The position numbers and the translations under genes were made by a program. Below, in pieces: positions 61,396 through 64,000 of a stretch of 64,000 bases of DNA; within the stretch, counting starts at the first letter, position 1, and the number at the start of each line of letters is the position of its first letter. Source of the DNA: a virus. The stretch lies in IMG/VR virus record IMGVR_UViG_3300042516_001464, positions 1-64,000 of that record. One strand, given 5' to 3'. The notes beneath the pieces are model-generated. The model was given only the letters and a program-made list of their open reading frames with translations, made no database searches and was not told the DNA's origin.

Positions 61396-61673
61396 ATGAG
61401 AGATAGTTTATCACACTTGTCCAGTACACACCCTCTGGAATATGTGTGAGGAAAATTGATTTTTATTGAGTGTTTCCCTACACAGCATTTCAGAAACCCC
61501 TATAATGTGTGGGGAGCGTGGGGAGCGTGGAGAACCATACCACATATTCAGCACTCCTCTCTCCTTTAGGTGTGCGACAAATTGGTTTTTAAATGAAATC
61601 TCCCTACACAGGCGTTTCAAAATCCCTATAATGTGTGTGACACTTTTGTGTATCGCGTGGAATGGGGTCATAT
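61382..61673 (-). mobile_element. Possible insertion with 15-base direct repeats and two internal 126-base-spaced copies
   Basis: GGAATGGGGTCATAT occurs at 61383-61397 and 61659-61673. Between them two related blocks of about 75 bases (about 61441-61515 and 61568-61642) share CCCTACACAG, a TTTCA block and CCCTATAATGTGTG, spaced by 126 bases. The flanking repeat overlaps a start codon, so the element appears to have entered at the ATG of 61084-61395 and copied it. Confidence 0.5.
61411..61671 (-). CDS. Frame inside the repeated element (86 aa)
   Basis: 86 residues with an internal duplication (H-I-I-G-x-x-x-x-L-C-R-E and K-N-Q-F twice), caused by the 126-base repeat. It starts with the duplicated M-T-P-F and overlaps the upstream stop by ATGA, so it may be translated, but the composition looks like repeat DNA read through. 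Confidence 0.3.
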   Translation of the reverse strand: MTPFHAIHKSVTHIIGILKRLCREISFKNQFVAHLKERGVLNMWYGSPRSPRSPHIIGVSEMLCRETLNKNQFSSHIFQRVCTGQV

Positions 61674-61847
61674 TGGGATAGCAGTGATGCGGGACTTTAG
61701 TTCTTCTCCGTTGTATTTAAAGGTTACTACATCGTATCCTTGCTCGTCTTCCTCGATGTTTATGAACTCTACCTCTCGCATGGGGATGAACTCACCATTA
61801 GTTAGGTGAAGGCAGGGTTCACTTAACATTTGTGGTTTAGCCTTCAT
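61668..61847 (-). CDS. Hypothetical small protein (59 aa)
   Basis: 59 residues, beta-rich and acidic, with ATG at 61847 overlapping the preceding stop (ATGA). No family recognised. Confidence 0.5.
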   Translation of the reverse strand: MKAKPQMLSEPCLHLTNGEFIPMREVEFINIEEDEQGYDVVTFKYNGEELKSRITAIPI

Positions 61848-62038
61848 TTGGCAGCTATTACCTTTAGGATAAAAACGCATACCAAAAGTAGAAATATAAG
61901 TGCAAAATTAACCAATAGAGGCGATAACACCAACCACCAACTCCAGTCAATCACGCTCGTTAGCTTCAGCGTAATGAATATCAAGGTAAGATAATTACAG
62001 AAGCTGCCTCCAATATATATTGTTTTTTTGTCGCTCAT
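61844..62038 (-). CDS. Two-helix membrane protein
   Basis: 64 residues with two transmembrane segments (about 13-30 and 37-60) and D-W-S-W-W between. Similar small proteins occur in many phages and resemble Fragile-X-F-type transmembrane proteins; role unknown. Confidence 0.6.
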   Translation of the reverse strand: MSDKKTIYIGGSFCNYLTLIFITLKLTSVIDWSWWLVLSPLLVNFALIFLLLVCVFILKVIAAK

Positions 62039-62130
62039 AGTGTTAAAAGTAATCCCCGCTGTAGTAGTCCCCCGCTACGCAGAGGCATTGCCCCACTACA
62101 CTTTCGTCCGGCATAAGAACGGGGAAATTG

Positions 62131-62352
62131 TTACTTTGCGTTATTTATAATTTTCTTTAGTCCATCCTTTAGATTAAACAGAGTGCATTGATCTCCGTCT
62201 GCCAAATGTGCGTTTTCCTTTAGGCAGGCTTTAACCAACTTGATTAACTCATTCCTTTGATGTTCCATCATTCGTGAAACATCAGCCAACCTAAAACTCC
62301 ATTGTCCTTTGCTATCAAGAATAGCCTGGTCGGTTTCTGGCGTTTTAATCAT
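62131..62352 (-). CDS. Hypothetical helical protein
   Basis: 73 residues, helical with a short coiled coil. ATGA overlap with the preceding gene. No family recognised. Confidence 0.5.
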   Translation of the reverse strand: MIKTPETDQAILDSKGQWSFRLADVSRMMEHQRNELIKLVKACLKENAHLADGDQCTLFNLKDGLKKIINNAK

Positions 62353-62591
62353 TTCATGGATTTACTTCCCCGGCATTTCCATTTTTTCCTCGACAGGCGG
62401 TTTGGGCTATTCGGATCATTCTTCCAGTCACCCTTGATCTTAGCGGATCGAGCGCAATACGCATCACCACGCTTTGAGCCTGGATCAACATTTGCTCCTT
62501 TTTGTCCGTAAGAAACCTTACGAGTTCTTCCTGTCTGTGGATTTTTTACTATTTTAACTGACGCTTTGCCAGTTGCAGGTTTTGATTTCAT
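62349..62591 (-). CDS. DUF6321-like basic protein
   Basis: 80 residues, very Lys/Arg/Ser-rich, with C-A-R-S and N-D-P-N-S-P-N-R-L-S-R-K-K-W-K-C, a signature I associate with DUF6321 phage proteins. Likely nucleic-acid or virion binding. Overlaps the next gene by ATGA. Confidence 0.6.
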   Translation of the reverse strand: MKSKPATGKASVKIVKNPQTGRTRKVSYGQKGANVDPGSKRGDAYCARSAKIKGDWKNDPNSPNRLSRKKWKCRGSKSMK

Positions 62592-62743
62592 TTCTTCTTT
62601 GCAGTTTTTGCTGATTGTTTGAATGCTTGTGCTGTAGGAGCGCCCTTGCTACCCGGCTTCCTCATCTTCTCGCCACTTCCGGCAGCGATGCGATTGCGTT
62701 TAGCGTGAATTGCGGCATAAAGCCCTTGTGGTTTCTTATTCAT
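62588..62743 (-). CDS. Small basic conserved protein (51 aa)
   Basis: 51 residues, Lys-rich: G-L-Y-A-A-I-H-A-K-R, G-S-G-E-K-M-R-K-P-G-S-K-G-A-P-T, a pattern frequent in phage genomes next to DUF6321-like genes. Starts at the ATG at 62743; overlaps both neighbours. Confidence 0.6.
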   Translation of the reverse strand: MNKKPQGLYAAIHAKRNRIAAGSGEKMRKPGSKGAPTAQAFKQSAKTAKKK

Positions 62744-62930
62744 ATTTTTTGTGTGGTTTGTGAAAGTAGCCTTGAACTAAATCGCCGTTTCTACGATATA
62801 TGTAGCCATTAAAAAGTTCTTTGATTGCTCGGAAAAGGTCTTTGGTTAGGCATTTTTTATGAATGCGAACAGGCGTGTCTTCTACTTTTGCTGGAGATTT
62901 AAGCTCCATATCGCATACAGCGCATTTCAT
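62736..62930 (-). CDS. Small protein with C-x2-C and H-x3-C
   Basis: 64 residues. C-A-V-C near the N-terminus and H-K-K-C later may bind zinc. Coupled to the next gene by ATGA. Confidence 0.5.
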   Translation of the reverse strand: MKCAVCDMELKSPAKVEDTPVRIHKKCLTKDLFRAIKELFNGYIYRRNGDLVQGYFHKPHKKYE

Positions 62931-63172
62931 TTCTTCACCTTCCCTGCTGTTGTAACATAAAACCTTATGTTTTGTCCATCTGTTAAATCTTTTTTCAAGA
63001 AAACATGAGCGGATTCAACTATTGTCCCCTCATCATTTGACCTATTTATGACATTCTTAAGAGCAGTGTTGATGTCTTCCACTATCATTTCAAAAAGCGC
63101 AGAGTTCTCATTATGCTTTTCTGTATTGATCCATTCAGTTAAAACTGCATGACACTTAACATTTTGCTCCAT
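62927..63172 (-). CDS. Hypothetical protein (81 aa)
   Basis: 81 residues from the ATG at 63172; the frame continues upstream over the next gene, so the internal start was taken. Helical N-terminus and a beta-rich end. No family recognised. Confidence 0.55.
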   Translation of the reverse strand: MEQNVKCHAVLTEWINTEKHNENSALFEMIVEDINTALKNVINRSNDEGTIVESAHVFLKKDLTDGQNIRFYVTTAGKVKK

Positions 63173-63173
63173 A

Positions 63174-63320
63174 CTATTTCTTCTTCCAGTCAATTTCGTC
63201 GTAGTTGTCCCAATACTTCTTTGTGATTGGTCTTGGTTTATCGCCCTTGCCAGCTCCATCAGTTTTGGATTTCAACGCCTTGATTCTGGCTTTCCTATCA
63301 TCGTCGTGTTTTAGTTTCAT
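63174..63320 (-). CDS. Small basic protein (48 aa)
   Basis: 48 residues with G-A-G-K-G-D-K-P-R-P and Y-W-D-N-Y-D-E-I-D-W, a pattern I recognise from many phages without function. First gene of this leftward group; the structured leader at 63372-63443 lies upstream. Confidence 0.6.
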   Translation of the reverse strand: MKLKHDDDRKARIKALKSKTDGAGKGDKPRPITKKYWDNYDEIDWKKK

Positions 63321-63371
63321 TGTGGTTTTTTTAAAGTTTCGCAGGAACGAGTATGCATCCTCTTTTCAGGT

Positions 63372-63443
63372 GTTGGGTTGCCAAGGTTACGCCTCCTACC
63401 CCGCTATGCAGCGGATCGGTGACTCGGTAATATACCTCCCAAC
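63372..63443 (-). ncRNA. Candidate structured leader RNA
   Basis: Outer pairing GTTGGG (63372-63377) with CCCAAC (63438-63443) encloses two short hairpins: CCGCT-ATGC-AGCGG (63401-63414) and GGTA-ATA-TACC (63426-63436). It would fold upstream of 63174-63320. No known riboswitch was recognised. Confidence 0.3.
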
Positions 63444-63523
63444 CTCGATGTGGCAGTGGCTAGAAATCCCTAACCTAACCGCTCATCCGGCAATTATTAC
63501 ACCTGCCTGCTATATTAGTCTCC

Positions 63524-63643
63524 TCAACTATAGCGTCCTATAGTCTCATCTGTTAATTCAGATTCGGGCGATGCCAGAACAGGTCTGACAGAGCGGTAAC
63601 CGGAAGTAGTTTTGATACGGGTTGGCGCGTTACTACCAATCAT
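63524..63643 (-). CDS. Possible small ORF (39 aa)
   Basis: 39 codons, Ser/Thr/Arg-rich and soluble-looking, no ribosome site seen. The same frame continues upstream from a TAG-TAA pair without an ATG. Support is weak. Confidence 0.25.
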   Translation of the reverse strand: MIGSNAPTRIKTTSGYRSVRPVLASPESELTDETIGRYS

Positions 63644-63818
63644 GGTTTCAGTTTCGGCCCCATGTAATGCCGATAGGCTGTTGATGCCAGTTAAACAAGG
63701 TTGCTTCAAAGCTCGCAACTTAGCTGCATGACTCCATGCTTCCCGTAAAGTTTACTACCAAGACCTTTCATTACCTTTCGGTGAAAAGTTCCCTACAGAG
63801 TAAATGTTGATTCTAGAC

Positions 63819-63911
63819 TCATTGCATTGTCTTCTGTCGCGGATATAGCTTTGCAGGCTTATGCGCTTGGTAGTTTGCAATCCAGTTAATGTTAGCTCTT
63901 GTCGCATCCAT
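63819..63911 (-). CDS. Possible small ORF (30 aa)
   Basis: 30 codons with a helical N-terminus and basic end (Y-P-R-Q-K). Its stop overlaps an ATG of a nine-codon frame. Weak support. Confidence 0.25.
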   Translation of the reverse strand: MDATRANINWIANYQAHKPAKLYPRQKTMQ

Positions 63912-64000
63912 GGGGCTTACGAGACGAGGGCATGAACCCCGTTTCCATTAACCAGATTAAATATATCAAAGATCATTACCACTGATTCGCATCGCTGGCT

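Larger units (their letters stand above)
63321..64000. other. Mostly noncoding end region
   Basis: 680 bases without a confident gene. It holds two weak minus micro-ORFs (63524-63643 and 63819-63911), a candidate folded RNA (63372-63443) and no visible terminal repeat with the left edge. Confidence 0.5.

Noticed and set aside
63205-63543. Plus frame of 112 codons at the right end
   Set aside because: First half is the complement of the small basic gene; the remainder has no start site.

Overview
The window is tailed double-stranded DNA phage (or prophage-like) sequence. The evidence is a packaging and capsid set: terminase small subunit (55729-56226), terminase large subunit (28700-30493, minus), portal (31877-34177), scaffold-like protein (34640-35800) and major capsid protein (36110-37297). 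There are also collagen-like and S74-chaperone tail fibres and a lysis cassette (40736-41815). No tail tube, sheath or classical tape-measure gene is visible, which points to a short-tailed (podovirus-like) virion. The host cannot be named. Lipoproteins with lipoboxes and a spanin-like gene favour a Gram-negative bacterium. No integrase, DNA polymerase, helicase or primase lies in the window, so the genome probably extends beyond it; the first gene is cut by the left edge.

Layout. 1-2039 (minus) holds a cut dCMP deaminase-like gene, a MazG-like hydrolase and a GT4 glycosyltransferase. 2040-2714 is a regulatory island with divergent promoters, a candidate small RNA with terminator, and inverted repeats. 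2715-28710 (plus) is the virion half: a GT9 glycosyltransferase, structural proteins, collagen-like fibres, a duplicated fibre-end cassette, a lipoprotein, and a 3497-residue polyvalent protein. The latter carries ParB-like, phosphoribosyltransferase, C5 DNA methyltransferase and zinc-peptidase domains. It is followed by a second GT9, a methyltransferase and further sugar-transfer genes. The large terminase lies alone on the minus strand. 30572-44428 (plus) covers portal, capsid, a second fibre cluster, lysis, two zincin-like proteins and a phosphoesterase. 44502-46739 (minus) is a compact operon with RusA-like, HNH and NrdR-zinc-ribbon-like genes.

46790-56226 (plus) carries an HNH endonuclease, a C5 methyltransferase overlapping a second long reading frame, a replication-initiator-like protein, a PD-(D/E)XK nuclease, an ERF annealing protein and the small terminase. 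56292-63320 (minus) is a train of small, tightly coupled accessory genes, interrupted by a noncoding block (60030-60834). That block is rich in palindromes, iteron-like repeats and a GC-rich repeat, and is followed by one tRNA-Arg(UCU). 63321-64000 has no convincing long gene but shows a candidate structured RNA.

The most striking object is 47430-49825. Two reading frames, -1 relative to each other, are both open for about 2.29 kb. One encodes a cytosine-C5 DNA methyltransferase whose last motif is separated from the others by about 595 residues. The other encodes a protein with nine Trp-Pro-Thr-Pro-like repeats, and an HNH homing-endonuclease module sits in that frame without closing the methyltransferase frame. 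Other themes are five glycosyltransferase-like genes beside Gly-X-Thr collagen-like fibres, several promoters placed so close to start codons that transcripts would be nearly leaderless, and a recurring ATTGTT(N)AACAAT palindrome near gene starts.
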